The notes: generated by a model from the letters alone, not told the origin. Counted from the first letter of the stretch, positions 1 through 6,773 are shown. The stretch: DNA of 8,733 bases from CAYZZA01 sp964482685 (GCA_964482685.1 CAYZZA010000051.1:1-8733); one strand, 5' to 3'. Numbers and translations are program-made.

Positions 1-73
1 GGTTCCTTAGCTCAGTTGGGAGAGCACTACCTCGACAAGGTAGGGGTCACTGGTTCGAGCCCAGTAGGGACCA
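1..73 (+). tRNA. tRNA-Val (anticodon GAC)
   Basis: The segment folds as a complete cloverleaf with canonical numbering. The acceptor stem 1-7/66-72 has one U-G pair, the D stem is 10-13/22-25 with G18-G19 in the loop, the anticodon stem is 27-31/39-43, the variable loop has five bases, and the T stem is 49-53/61-65 with TTCGAGC in the loop. Bases 34-36 are GAC, giving valine. The discriminator is A73, and the 3' CCA is not encoded because TCT follows, so it must be added after transcription. The seven-base anticodon loop reads TCGACAA, so position 33 is C and not the nearly universal U. The window starts at the first base of the gene, so its promoter and any upstream tRNA cluster are not visible. 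Confidence 0.93.
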
Positions 74-92
74 TCTAGAATCAATCATACAA

Positions 93-147
93 GTGTTACA
101 TAGTTTTGGAGTAAACATTCCTAAATTATGTGACGCTTTTTTATTTT
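93..147 (+). terminator. Rho-independent terminator after tRNA-Val
   Basis: An inverted repeat pairs 93-110 with 118-136 over about 18 positions, counting G-U pairs and one mismatch, around a loop of about 7 bases. A run of six T starts at 137. It lies 20 bases after the tRNA and should end that transcript. Confidence 0.8.
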
Positions 148-316
148 GGAACAAAAAGAGTCTTGAATAGTGTAAGTTGTAGAAGGATGGTTAGCAAAAC
201 TCTTCTTTCTGAGAAAAGCACATAACGTGTTCTAAGATTGAGGACATGAACTAATTTAGATTCAAGAACCAATCGATGAACAGGAGTTTACTCTCTCAGT
301 AGTCAATGTATTCAGG

Positions 317-364
317 TATCTATCCACAATTTACTAACATATGTGGATAACATGTGGATAGATA
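317..364. promoter_or_regulatory. Cluster of three DnaA-box-like sites
   Basis: TGTGGATAA at 342-350 is the exact complement of the DnaA box TTATCCACA. TGTGGATAG at 353-361 and, in the opposite orientation, CTATCCACA at 320-328 each match it at eight of nine bases. The two right-hand sites are direct repeats with an 11-base period, about one helical turn. The outer sites extend to a perfect 12-bp inverted repeat (317-328 against 353-364). There is no dnaA or dnaN gene nearby, so this is not evidently oriC. It could be a DnaA-titrating or regulatory cluster of the kind known outside oriC in Bacillus. The matches are seen directly; binding is inferred. Confidence 0.5.
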
Positions 365-557
365 GTGAGCTTCAGGCAATTTTTGCCTGGAAGAAGTGTG
401 TGACGCGTGTACTCGAAAAAACGGTGGCACTTAGAAAAGATAGACGAAGAGATTTTCTGGATGCATGAAATTCCAGGTACACGTGGATGCGCGAAAGATC
501 AACTTTTTTTCCAATACACCCTTTCTCGTGTTAAACTGGTAGTGCTTACATAAAAAT

Positions 558-564
558 AAAAGGA
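558..564 (+). promoter_or_regulatory. Ribosome binding site that fixes the YozE-like start
   Basis: AAAGGAG at 558-564 directly abuts an in-frame GTG at 565 but lies 9 bases before the ATG at 574. The spacing selects the ATG as the start and discards the three extra N-terminal residues. Confidence 0.75.
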
Positions 565-573
565 GTGGGTTTC

Positions 574-1038
574 ATGCTTCGCTTAGAAAAACAACAAGAC
601 ATGTATTTTTACGATTGGCTTCAAAAGTATGCAGACTTTCCAACCCCTATGGGTGAATTAGCACGACAAGTATCTGATGATATCCATTTTCCACGAGTAT
701 CCAATCATTTTCCAGCACTTTATGAACGTATCAAAGGGACAAGTCGTGAAAGTTTATTCTTGTCATCGTGGCGTGTGTTTAGTCAAAGTACGCTACGACC
801 TGAGCGTGACGAGGTTAGAAGTTTTTATGATTGGGTGATGCGTTTTTCAGATGTTGACTTGAGTGTGGGAGAGCTAGCCAGACATATTGCCAGAGACGAC
901 GAATTTCCAGCTGAGACGTCTGAATACGAGGACTTACACGCTCATGTCTCTACACAAGAATATTTTCCAAACAGTACGGTTTGCTTTAAAAATGCCTACG
1001 AATACTACTTGAAAGACACAACTGATAACCAAATGTAA
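574..1038 (+). CDS. Tandem YozE/SAM-like domain protein
   Basis: This predicted cytoplasmic protein of 154 residues is built from two copies of the YozE_SAM_like domain (formerly DUF1250). Copy 1 spans about residues 11-71 and copy 2 about 83-147. Both begin with FYDW, carry GELAR about 14 residues later and an FP pair a further 8-9 residues on, and end in an aromatic-rich segment (WRVFSQS and YEYYLKD). The known family member YozE of Bacillus subtilis is only about 74 residues with one domain, so this is a duplicated form. The family adopts a SAM-like helical bundle and has no established biochemical role. No signal peptide or membrane segment is seen. The gene stands alone: a DnaA-box cluster lies upstream and a strong terminator directly follows. 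Family assignment is good; function is unknown. Confidence 0.85.
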   Translation: MLRLEKQQDMYFYDWLQKYADFPTPMGELARQVSDDIHFPRVSNHFPALYERIKGTSRESLFLSSWRVFSQSTLRPERDEVRSFYDWVMRFSDVDLSVGELARHIARDDEFPAETSEYEDLHAHVSTQEYFPNSTVCFKNAYEYYLKDTTDNQM

Positions 1039-1066
1039 AACAAGGTTTTTGAACTTCTACTGTTTT

Positions 1067-1118
1067 AAACCTCTATAAAGCAGGCCTGTCCAAGTCCTCC
1101 TTTATAGAGGTTTTTATA
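1067..1118 (+). terminator. Rho-independent terminator after the YozE-like gene
   Basis: A perfect 14-bp inverted repeat pairs 1067-1080 with 1100-1113 (core CCTCTATAAAG) and runs into a T-rich tail at 1111-1118. The 19-base loop contains the small palindrome CAGGCCTG. A-rich sequence on the left side is too short to make it clearly bidirectional. Confidence 0.85.
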
Positions 1119-1152
1119 TTTAGGGGGATGTCTGTTTGTACAGATAGGATTG

Positions 1153-1186
1153 AATAAAAAAACCTCACCCAGACGAAGGGGTGAGG
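1153..1186 (-). terminator. Rho-independent terminator of the 108-residue protein gene
   Basis: Read on the - strand, an 8-bp GC-rich stem (CCTCACCC at 1163-1170 with GGGTGAGG at 1179-1186) encloses an 8-base loop and is followed by an eight-base run of T (complement of the A run before 1163, broken once). It lies 30 bases past the stop codon of the - strand gene. Confidence 0.88.
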
Positions 1187-1215
1187 CAGAGACAATGTTC
1201 TTCTAAAAAAGTAGT

Positions 1216-1542
1216 TTAGTTAAATGTGACATCTGACTCTAACAAAATAGAAGATGGGTTAGAGGTAAAAGAAACCAACTCTTTGTTTACATACTCGCTA
1301 AAAGCGGTAGTTGGTGCGAGCTCGAAGGCAAGTCTTTGCCCATATACCCAACCTTCGTCTGATTCAATCACTTCTTTGATTTCATAAACAGCTTTGATGA
1401 TTCTTTTACAGGTGACAAGCATATAAGTGACATCTGCCATGTCGTCTAGCTTCACAGACCAATTGCCTGCTGCTTTTTCCATTAACGCCTTTGAATCTTC
1501 TGGACACTCGTTGATTTTAATTAATAAAAATTTTTCACTCAT
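1216..1542 (-). CDS. Small protein of unknown function, possibly PUA-like fold
   Basis: The product is a soluble acidic protein of 108 residues with no signal peptide or membrane segment. The ATG at 1542 is preceded on the - strand by GAGGGGG at 9 bases, a strong ribosome binding site. The layout of short conserved blocks is AGNWSVK near residue 25, a hydrophobic strand VTYMLVTCKRIIKAVYEI near residues 38-55, RLAFEL near residue 70, and a C-terminal NPSSILL near residue 96. This resembles small PUA/EVE-like domain proteins found in Firmicutes and their phages, where an 'A..NW......a.YvlaV..g.I..VYe' pattern is common. That likeness is from memory of the pattern and is tentative. The gene is monocistronic with its own terminator, and its neighbours give no functional clue. 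Confidence 0.75.
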   Translation of the reverse strand: MSEKFLLIKINECPEDSKALMEKAAGNWSVKLDDMADVTYMLVTCKRIIKAVYEIKEVIESDEGWVYGQRLAFELAPTTAFSEYVNKELVSFTSNPSSILLESDVTFN

Positions 1543-1573
1543 TTTTCGTTACCCCCTCATATAGATACTTCCT

Positions 1574-1579
1574 AGTATA
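1574..1579 (-). promoter_or_regulatory. Possible -10 box for the 108-residue protein gene
   Basis: On the - strand a TATACT hexamer lies about 30 bases before the start codon, a plausible -10 element. No good -35 is seen at 16-18 bases upstream, so the assignment is weak. Confidence 0.3.
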
Positions 1580-1672
1580 CCCTATTTTCGAAGAGCTCGT
1601 TTCTTTTTAACAAGAAAGCTTTTTTACACATTCGTTTAAAGGATACGTAGAATGCATACTTAGAGATAAAGC

Positions 1673-1706
1673 AAAAAACCTCTTTCTATATAGAAAGAGG
1701 TTTTTT
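1673..1706 (-). terminator. Palindromic terminator after dus
   Basis: Positions 1673-1706 form a perfect 34-base palindrome: A6, then CCTCTTTCTAT, then its exact complement ending in T6. It should fold into a stem of 15 or more base pairs with a tiny loop and a U tail on either strand. It lies 15 bases past the dus stop codon and closes that transcription unit. Its symmetry would also block read-through from the left. Confidence 0.88.
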
Positions 1707-1721
1707 ATTGAACGTTTTTAT

Positions 1722-2729
1722 TTAGTGAGAAAGAGGGTCAGCATGTTGCTCTGTGCGTGCGTCTTGCATACGCGACGGCAAGGTCTGTAAAATCGCACGC
1801 ACTTCATCGGTTGACTCTGTACTCATCAATTGATGGCGAACCTCACTAGCCCCTTCAAATCCACGCACATAGATTTTAAAGAAGCGGCGCATCGGTCTAA
1901 AAGGACGTGGACCGAGTTCAATATCATAGTGATCATGTAGATCCAATTGGTAGTGTAAAAGCTCAAGCAATTCTTCGCCACTATGTTCACGTGGTTCTTT
2001 TTCAAAAGCGAAAGGATTTTGAAACACTCCTCGCCCAATCATCACACCATCTACTTTGTACTTGGTTGCTAGCTCTAGGCCTGTTTGGCGATCTGGAATA
2101 TCGCCGTTGATAGTAATAAGGGTATGAGGAGCTATTTCATCCCGTAGTTTCATGATATCTGGAATCAATTCCCAATGGGCTGGGACATCGCTCATTTCTT
2201 TTTTTGTACGTAAGTGAATAGACAAATTCACAATGTCTTGTTCTAAAACGTGAGTCAACCATCCACGCCATTCATCGACACGTGAATATCCAATTCGTGT
2301 TTTTACACTAACCGGGAGCCCGCCTGCTTTTGCGGCTTGAATCACTGCCGCAGCTGTATCAGGTTCACGAATCAGGCCGCTTCCTTTTCCTTGCGAAGCC
2401 ACATTGGCAACGGGACAGCCCATGTTGATGTCGATCCCTTTAAATCCTTGTTTGGCCATTTCAATGCTCATTTCACGGAAATGTTCTGGTTTGTTTCCCC
2501 AAATATGAGCTACGATAGGCTGTTCATCTTCTGTAAAAGTCAAACGACCTCTTACGCTGTGAATGCCTTCAGCATGGCAAAAGCTTTCAGTATTGGTAAA
2601 TTCAGTAAAAAAGACATCTGGTCTTGCGGCTTTGCTGATTACATGACGAAAGACCACATGGGTCACATCTTCCATAGGTGCCAAAACAAAAAATGGTTTT
2701 GGCAAGTTATTCCAAAAGTTCGTTTTCAT
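1722..2729 (-). CDS. dus: tRNA-dihydrouridine synthase
   Basis: This FMN enzyme reduces specific D-loop uridines of tRNA to 5,6-dihydrouridine with NADPH. The ATG at 2729 gives 335 residues, normal for the family. It lies 11 bases after AAAGGA, whereas an in-frame TTG at 2738 would be only 2 bases away. The TIM barrel shows LAPMED at 16-21 (FMN contact), NMGCPV at 102-107 with catalytic Cys105, VKTR with Lys143, IHLRTK with His172 and Arg174, NGD at 208-210, and GVMIGRGVF at 228-236 (phosphate binding). A helical tRNA-binding domain follows from about residue 250. The usual His-Gly-Arg-Thr motif reads His-Leu-Arg-Thr here. The gene is monocistronic on the - strand, diverging from the transporter operon. 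The exact target uridine cannot be told from sequence alone. Confidence 0.93.
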   Translation of the reverse strand: MKTNFWNNLPKPFFVLAPMEDVTHVVFRHVISKAARPDVFFTEFTNTESFCHAEGIHSVRGRLTFTEDEQPIVAHIWGNKPEHFREMSIEMAKQGFKGIDINMGCPVANVASQGKGSGLIREPDTAAAVIQAAKAGGLPVSVKTRIGYSRVDEWRGWLTHVLEQDIVNLSIHLRTKKEMSDVPAHWELIPDIMKLRDEIAPHTLITINGDIPDRQTGLELATKYKVDGVMIGRGVFQNPFAFEKEPREHSGEELLELLHYQLDLHDHYDIELGPRPFRPMRRFFKIYVRGFEGASEVRHQLMSTESTDEVRAILQTLPSRMQDARTEQHADPLSH

Positions 2730-2739
2730 CTTTGTCAAA

Positions 2740-3046
2740 ATCCTTTCATTTTATACACGGTCAGATTAAATCGATAAGCTCTTCCTATTTTCTAACTAGA
2801 AGATGGCATATAACTAATTTTAGCATGTCAGTTTATCTTAATTTATACATCTAGTAGACATCTATATAAGCGTCTTTCATTGACTTCTTTCATAATAGAG
2901 GATACCAAACAAAAAGTCACTGGGAACTTTTTTCGGGTTTGCCTTTTTCGATTTTGCGGTTTTATCTATATACTTTTTTTAAAAAAGGGAAAAGAATCTA
3001 TATTCTAAAAAAATAAGAACAAGAAAAGACAATTTAAATAAAAGTG
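2740..3046. other. AT-rich spacer between dus and the transporter operon
   Basis: No gene is supported here on either strand. The region is rich in A and T runs. It includes a 7-bp AU-rich hairpin at 2911-2932 (AAAAAGT/ACTTTTT) followed by one more T and then C; this is too weak to call a terminator. The promoter of dus must lie here but could not be assigned. Confidence 0.5.
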
Positions 3047-3074
3047 TTGCTTATTACGAATGATGATATATAAT
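3047..3074 (+). promoter_or_regulatory. Sigma-A promoter of the ABC importer operon
   Basis: TTGCTT at 3047-3052 and a perfect TATAAT at 3069-3074 are separated by 16 bases. Transcription would start near 3081, leaving a leader of about 150 bases before the first gene. It is the best promoter match in the window and the only one found for the five-gene operon. Confidence 0.7.
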
Positions 3075-3096
3075 TAGTTTTGCAACGTTCGTGTTT
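3052..3096. promoter_or_regulatory. Candidate inverted PurR-box pair over the promoter
   Basis: CGAA at 3057-3060 (context ATTACGAATGATG) and its inverted partner TTCG at 3088-3091 (complement AAACACGAACGTTG) face each other with 27 bases between the cores. The B. subtilis PurBoxes are 14-bp sites around a central CGAA, inverted and about 16-17 bases apart, which is the spacing here if each site is taken as 14 bp. The right-hand box resembles the AAACACGAACATTA type well; the left one is weaker. The first box lies between -35 and -10 and the second just after the start point, so binding would be expected to repress. Operator function is inferred. Confidence 0.35.
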
Positions 3097-3220
3097 AGTG
3101 TTTAAAACAACGAGCCGGTTAAATGAACAATAGAGACAGCTTGTTTCTTCCATCACAATGAAGAGATGTGAACAAAATTTCAGTTGCTGGCTTTAGATAA
3201 AGGTCCTACAGGTAGGGAGA
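3086..3220 (+). promoter_or_regulatory. Possible structured 5' leader of the transporter operon
   Basis: Three local pairings can be drawn in the leader: 3089-3096 with about 3104-3113 (one bulge), 3141-3150 with 3160-3175 (internal bulge), and a closing long-range stem of 3113-3119 with 3186-3192. The last competes with the first at one base. A small hairpin (CCTA 3205-3208 with TAGG 3213-3216) partly covers the ribosome binding site AGGGAG at 3214-3219. No known riboswitch core was recognised: neither the TPP CTGAGA motif nor the purine-riboswitch loops are present. It may be only an ordinary leader. Confidence 0.25.
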
Positions 3221-3228
3221 GTAAAAAA

Positions 3229-4761
3229 ATGAAAAAAAAGACTCCGTTATTGGAGCTTATAGACATTACAAAAAAATTTGGGTCGTTTTATGCAAATAAC
3301 CATATTAACTTAAACATCTATCCAGGAGAGGTTCATGCAATATTAGGTGAAAACGGTGCCGGCAAGAGTACGCTCATGAATATTTTGTATGGGATGTATC
3401 AGCCCGATGGTGGTGTCATTAAACTAAATGGCGAAACAATGGACATCCACTCTTCCAAAGATGCCTTGAATGTTGGTATTGGCATGGTTCACCAACATTT
3501 TATGTTGGTAGATACTTTCACAGCAGCGGAAAATGTTTTTTTAATGGGGGATTCTCCCTGGTGGAAAATAAAACGAGATGATGAGATACAAGAAAAATTG
3601 CGTGCATTAGAAAAAGAATACGGCATTGACGTCGATGTGAATTGTCCAATAGATCAATTAAGTATTGGGATGCAACAAAAAGTAGAAATCTTAAAACTAC
3701 TCTACACAGGGGCAAATGTGTTGATTTTGGATGAACCAACAGCTGTATTGCTTCCTCAAGAAGCAGACATCTTGTTTGAGATTATTGAACGTTTAAAAGC
3801 TGATGGGAAAAGCATTCTTTTTATTAGCCATAAACTAGATGAAGTTATGCGTATTAGTGACCGCATCACCGTATTAAGCCAAGGAGAAGTCATTGGACAG
3901 ATGGAAACAAAGGATGCCAATAAAGAAAAAGTTGTGCAAATGATGGTTGGCGAAGAAATTGAGACTATGGATTTTAGACGACCAGAGGCAGAAAAAAAGA
4001 AAGAACTTGTTTTACGCGCAACCAATCTGCATGCAACAGATGACCGGGGCGTGACCACATTAAACGGCGTGTCCTTTGAGCTTCATAAAGGAGAAATCGT
4101 GGGGGTAGCAAGCCTAGAAGGCAATGGGCAAAATGAATTAGCTGAGCTTATTTCAGGGGTCCGTCCTTTAGTAGAAGGAAGGCTCCATATAAATGGACGC
4201 GACTTGTCAACAGCTCCTCCACAAACGTTTATTGAAGAAAACATTGCGTATGTCCCAGCAGATCGCAACAAGGTTGGCAGTGTCAAAGGATTTCCTTTGT
4301 ATGAAAACTGGGTATTGCGCACAAATAAAAAAGCCTCCTCTTTTAAGTGGATTGATTATAAAAGAGTAAAAAAAGAATCCATGCACACGATGAAAGAATA
4401 TGATGTCCGAGCACGAAGTATATATGATGTCTCAGGCAATCTTTCCGGTGGGAATTTACAAAAGTTTATTCTTGCCCGTGAATTACATAAAGATCCTCAA
4501 GTATTGGTCTGTTCGTATCCAACGCGAGGTCTTGACATTAAAGCGTCTCACTTTATTCGAAAAAAACTACTTGATGCAACCGAAAACGGATTGTCTACAT
4601 TGCTTTTTTCAAGTGACTTTGAAGAATTGTTTGCTTTGTCAAATCGTCTAGTCGTGTTGTCCAGAGGGAAGATAGTGGCAGAATTGGTGCCAAGTGAGAC
4701 GACAATTCGTGAAGTTGGAAAATTAATGATGGGAGTTTCCACAAATGAAGATGAACTATAG
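3229..4761 (+). CDS. BMP/Nup-type ABC importer ATPase (two ABC domains)
   Basis: This is the energising subunit of a sugar/nucleoside-type importer (YufO/NupO, RbsA-like architecture), acting at the inner face of the membrane. The ATG at 3229 has AGGGAG 9 bases upstream and gives 510 residues, typical length. A TTG at 3184 would add 15 poorly supported residues. Domain 1 has Walker A GENGAGKST at 40-48, Q-loop Gln89, signature LSIGMQQ at 144-150, Walker B with DEPT at 168-171, and H-loop His201. Domain 2 is catalytically degenerate: EGNGQNEL replaces Walker A near 297-304, the signature LSGGNLQ is at 405-411, and CSYPTRGLD at 428-436 lacks the Walker B acidic pair. This asymmetry is normal for the family. 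The gene opens the operon and overlaps the next by 17 bases. Confidence 0.93.
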   Translation: MKKKTPLLELIDITKKFGSFYANNHINLNIYPGEVHAILGENGAGKSTLMNILYGMYQPDGGVIKLNGETMDIHSSKDALNVGIGMVHQHFMLVDTFTAAENVFLMGDSPWWKIKRDDEIQEKLRALEKEYGIDVDVNCPIDQLSIGMQQKVEILKLLYTGANVLILDEPTAVLLPQEADILFEIIERLKADGKSILFISHKLDEVMRISDRITVLSQGEVIGQMETKDANKEKVVQMMVGEEIETMDFRRPEAEKKKELVLRATNLHATDDRGVTTLNGVSFELHKGEIVGVASLEGNGQNELAELISGVRPLVEGRLHINGRDLSTAPPQTFIEENIAYVPADRNKVGSVKGFPLYENWVLRTNKKASSFKWIDYKRVKKESMHTMKEYDVRARSIYDVSGNLSGGNLQKFILARELHKDPQVLVCSYPTRGLDIKASHFIRKKLLDATENGLSTLLFSSDFEELFALSNRLVVLSRGKIVAELVPSETTIREVGKLMMGVSTNEDEL

Positions 4762-5839
4762 CAACCGTCTCAGCGACACCGAGTGGTTCAGGCAACTTGT
4801 GATGATTCTTGTGTCGGTCTTGTTGGCTTTACTTGTAGGGGCCGTTTTTGTGAGTGTCCTTGGGAAAAACCCAATCGAAGCCTACTACTACATGTTGGTT
4901 ACGCCGTTTACTTCATTAGGAGATTTGGGTGAAATATTTATCAAAATGACGCCGCTTTTGATGATTGGAGTCGGGGTGAGCTTTGCGAAAAAAGCAGGAC
5001 TCATGAATCTTGGTGGGCAAGGCCAAATTTATATGGGGGCCCTTGGGACGATTTTGGTATCTTTCTTTATAGGAGAGTATAGTCCGTTTGTGTCTATCCC
5101 GCTCTCTCTTTTAACAGGTGCATTGTTTGGTGCCTTGTACAGTGGAATTGCAGGTGTGTTTAAAGCGTACTTTAAGTCGAGTGAGATTATCACGACTTTG
5201 TTGTTAAACTATATTGCGATTGAATTGATTAGTTTTTTGGTTCAAGGACCTTTGCGCGACCCGTTAGGTGTTAATCCCCAAACGGTGAGTATCCCAGAAT
5301 CGATGAAGTTGTTGAGGATTCCAGAATTAATTCGAGGCAACATCGGGATTTTTATAGCGCTTGCTGCCGTGTTGATCTATTGGGTGATCATCGCAAAAAC
5401 TCCTTTTGGCTACAACTTGCGTGTAGTGGGAGGTAGTTTGGATGCTGCAAACTATAGTGGCATCAATTTAAAAAAGATGTATATCCAAATTATGTTGATC
5501 AGTGGGGCGTTTGCTGGAATGGTCGGCATGATTGAGGTAACTGGTACGCAGTATCGCTTACTTAGTGGCCTAGCTGGAGATTTTGGGTTTAATGGAATTG
5601 TGGTAGCTTTGTTAGGCTTGCTGCACCCAGTTGGGATTGTAGTGGCCGCATTCTTTTTAGCAGCCTTATCTGTTGGAGCCGAAACGATGCAAGTCATGTC
5701 TGGTGTTCCTGTTACGTTGTTGGGCATCATCCAAGGTGTCATTGTCTTATCATTATTAGTTGGGTTTAGTTTTAAAAAGAAGCCAGCCAAAATACAAATG
5801 GTCCCACAGACACCCAAAGGAGGGAGTGAGAATGAATAA
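4745..5839 (+). CDS. ABC importer permease, BPD_transp_2 family (NupP/YufP-like)
   Basis: This is an integral membrane subunit of 364 residues, one of two forming the translocation channel. The start ATG at 4745 lies inside the ATPase gene, 9 bases after GGGAG. Hydrophobic segments lie roughly at 18-40, 66-82, 94-112, 115-139, 147-167, 200-217, 246-266, 283-312 and 323-343. The family motif AGLMNLGGQGQIYMGA sits at 84-99, and the cytoplasmic ATPase-contact region TPFGYNLRVVGG at 219-230 is followed by AANYSGI. The length matches the longer YufP-type partner, which carries an N-terminal extra segment compared with its sister permease. It overlaps the following permease gene by 8 bases, indicating translational coupling and fixed stoichiometry. 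Confidence 0.92.
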   Translation: MKMNYSNRLSDTEWFRQLVMILVSVLLALLVGAVFVSVLGKNPIEAYYYMLVTPFTSLGDLGEIFIKMTPLLMIGVGVSFAKKAGLMNLGGQGQIYMGALGTILVSFFIGEYSPFVSIPLSLLTGALFGALYSGIAGVFKAYFKSSEIITTLLLNYIAIELISFLVQGPLRDPLGVNPQTVSIPESMKLLRIPELIRGNIGIFIALAAVLIYWVIIAKTPFGYNLRVVGGSLDAANYSGINLKKMYIQIMLISGAFAGMVGMIEVTGTQYRLLSGLAGDFGFNGIVVALLGLLHPVGIVVAAFFLAALSVGAETMQVMSGVPVTLLGIIQGVIVLSLLVGFSFKKKPAKIQMVPQTPKGGSENE

Positions 5840-6773
5840 GGCAACAAGCTTGTCGATGCTTGTCGCGTTGTTGGCGGCTAGTGTGCGAATGAGTGTCCCG
5901 CTTCTTTATGCGACGATAGGAGAAATTGTGTCGGAACGTTCAGGCGTGATGAACATCGGACTTGAAGGGCAAATGTTAGCAGGAGCCTTTACTGCTTTTG
6001 TAGTTACCAATAAAGTTGGGAGTTTATGGGTAGGAATTCTGTCGGCAGGTCTTGTGGGGGCGCTATGTGCTCTGATTGTGGCCTTTTTAGGAGTCTCTCG
6101 CAAACAAGACCAAGCCGTTATTGGGATTATGTCTAATATCTTAATATTAGGAATGACCAGTTACTTATATGCTTTGTTTTATGGAGATACAACCGCCTCC
6201 TCACAAGTGGAGATATTAAAAAATATACCTCTTCCTTTTCTAAGCAAGATTCCATTTCTTGGTCCAGTGTTCTTTAACCACACGATATTGACATATTTAG
6301 CTGTTTTATTAGCACTTGGAGTGGGGTTTCTCCTCTACCGGACAAAATTTGGTTTTTTGCTTCAAACGGTAGGAGAAAATCCAAAAGCCGCTCAATCGGC
6401 AGGGGTATCTGTAATGAAAATGCGGTATTTAGCAGTTCTTTTTTGTGGATATATGGCAGGTGTGGGTGGCTCTTTTTTAAGTATTGGAGTTGTCGGACGA
6501 TATATGGAAAATATCAGCGCAGGTAGAGGTTTTATTGCCTTGGCGTTGACGATCTTAGTTCGTTGGAATCCATTTTATGCCATTCTTGGATCTGTTGGAT
6601 TTGGTTTTTTAGATGCAATCCAACTTCGGTTTCAAGCCATTGGCATCGGGCTGCCGTATCAATTTATGGTAATGCTGCCGTATGTGGTTACCTTGCTCAG
6701 TTTGATTTTCCTAGGCCGAAATATCAGTGCGCCTCACGCACTTGGCCTTCCGTATGACAAAGAAGAAAGATAA
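5832..6773 (+). CDS. ABC importer permease, BPD_transp_2 family (NupQ/YufQ-like)
   Basis: This is the second channel subunit, with 313 residues. The ATG at 5832 follows AAAGGAGG with 8 bases between, the strongest ribosome binding site in the operon; a reading frame open further upstream has no such site. The N-terminal hydrophobic segment leads into ERSGVMNIGLEGQMLAGA at 35-52, the hallmark of this permease type. TKFGFLLQTVGENPKAAQSAG at 171-191 is the cytoplasmic coupling loop, and ISAGRGFIALAL at 228-239 and the C-terminal PHALGLPYDKE at 301-311 are also family-typical. About eight membrane segments are visible. It is co-translated with the preceding permease. A 52-base gap with a weak hairpin separates it from the binding-protein gene. 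Confidence 0.92.
   Translation: MNKATSLSMLVALLAASVRMSVPLLYATIGEIVSERSGVMNIGLEGQMLAGAFTAFVVTNKVGSLWVGILSAGLVGALCALIVAFLGVSRKQDQAVIGIMSNILILGMTSYLYALFYGDTTASSQVEILKNIPLPFLSKIPFLGPVFFNHTILTYLAVLLALGVGFLLYRTKFGFLLQTVGENPKAAQSAGVSVMKMRYLAVLFCGYMAGVGGSFLSIGVVGRYMENISAGRGFIALALTILVRWNPFYAILGSVGFGFLDAIQLRFQAIGIGLPYQFMVMLPYVVTLLSLIFLGRNISAPHALGLPYDKEER

Larger units (their letters stand above)
148..573. other. Gene-poor spacer between tRNA-Val and the YozE-like gene
   Basis: No convincing gene is visible here. The longest stretch is a 38-codon frame from the ATG at 352, which has no Shine-Dalgarno sequence and overlaps the DnaA-box cluster. The spacer also holds a 9-bp stem with a 3-base loop at 371-391 (core CAGGCAA/TTGCCTG). 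It has no T tract on either side, so it does not look like a terminator. The promoter of the downstream gene must lie in the last 100 bases, but no strong -35/-10 pair could be assigned. Confidence 0.5.

Noticed and set aside
371..391. Hairpin TTCAGGCAA/TTGCCTGGAA as a terminator
   Set aside because: No T run follows it on either strand and no gene ends before it.
352..468. A 38-codon open frame starting at an ATG within the DnaA-box cluster
   Set aside because: No ribosome binding site, no recognisable protein pattern, and it overlaps the inverted repeat; treated as chance.
2750..2755. TATAAA on the - strand upstream of dus as a -10 box
   Set aside because: Transcription would begin inside or beside the ribosome binding site at 2741-2746, and no -35 match is seen at proper spacing.
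2911..2933. Terminator-like AAAAAGT/ACTTTTT hairpin
   Set aside because: The stem is only AU pairs plus one GC, no gene precedes it on the + strand, and the T run is part of the stem.
3184..3228. TTG start adding 15 residues to the ATPase
   Set aside because: The extension lies in the leader, has no ribosome binding site at proper distance, and is not family-like; the ATG at 3229 has a good site.
3081..3228. TPP or purine riboswitch in the operon leader
   Set aside because: The conserved CTGAGA core of TPP riboswitches and the conserved loop sequences of purine riboswitches are both missing.
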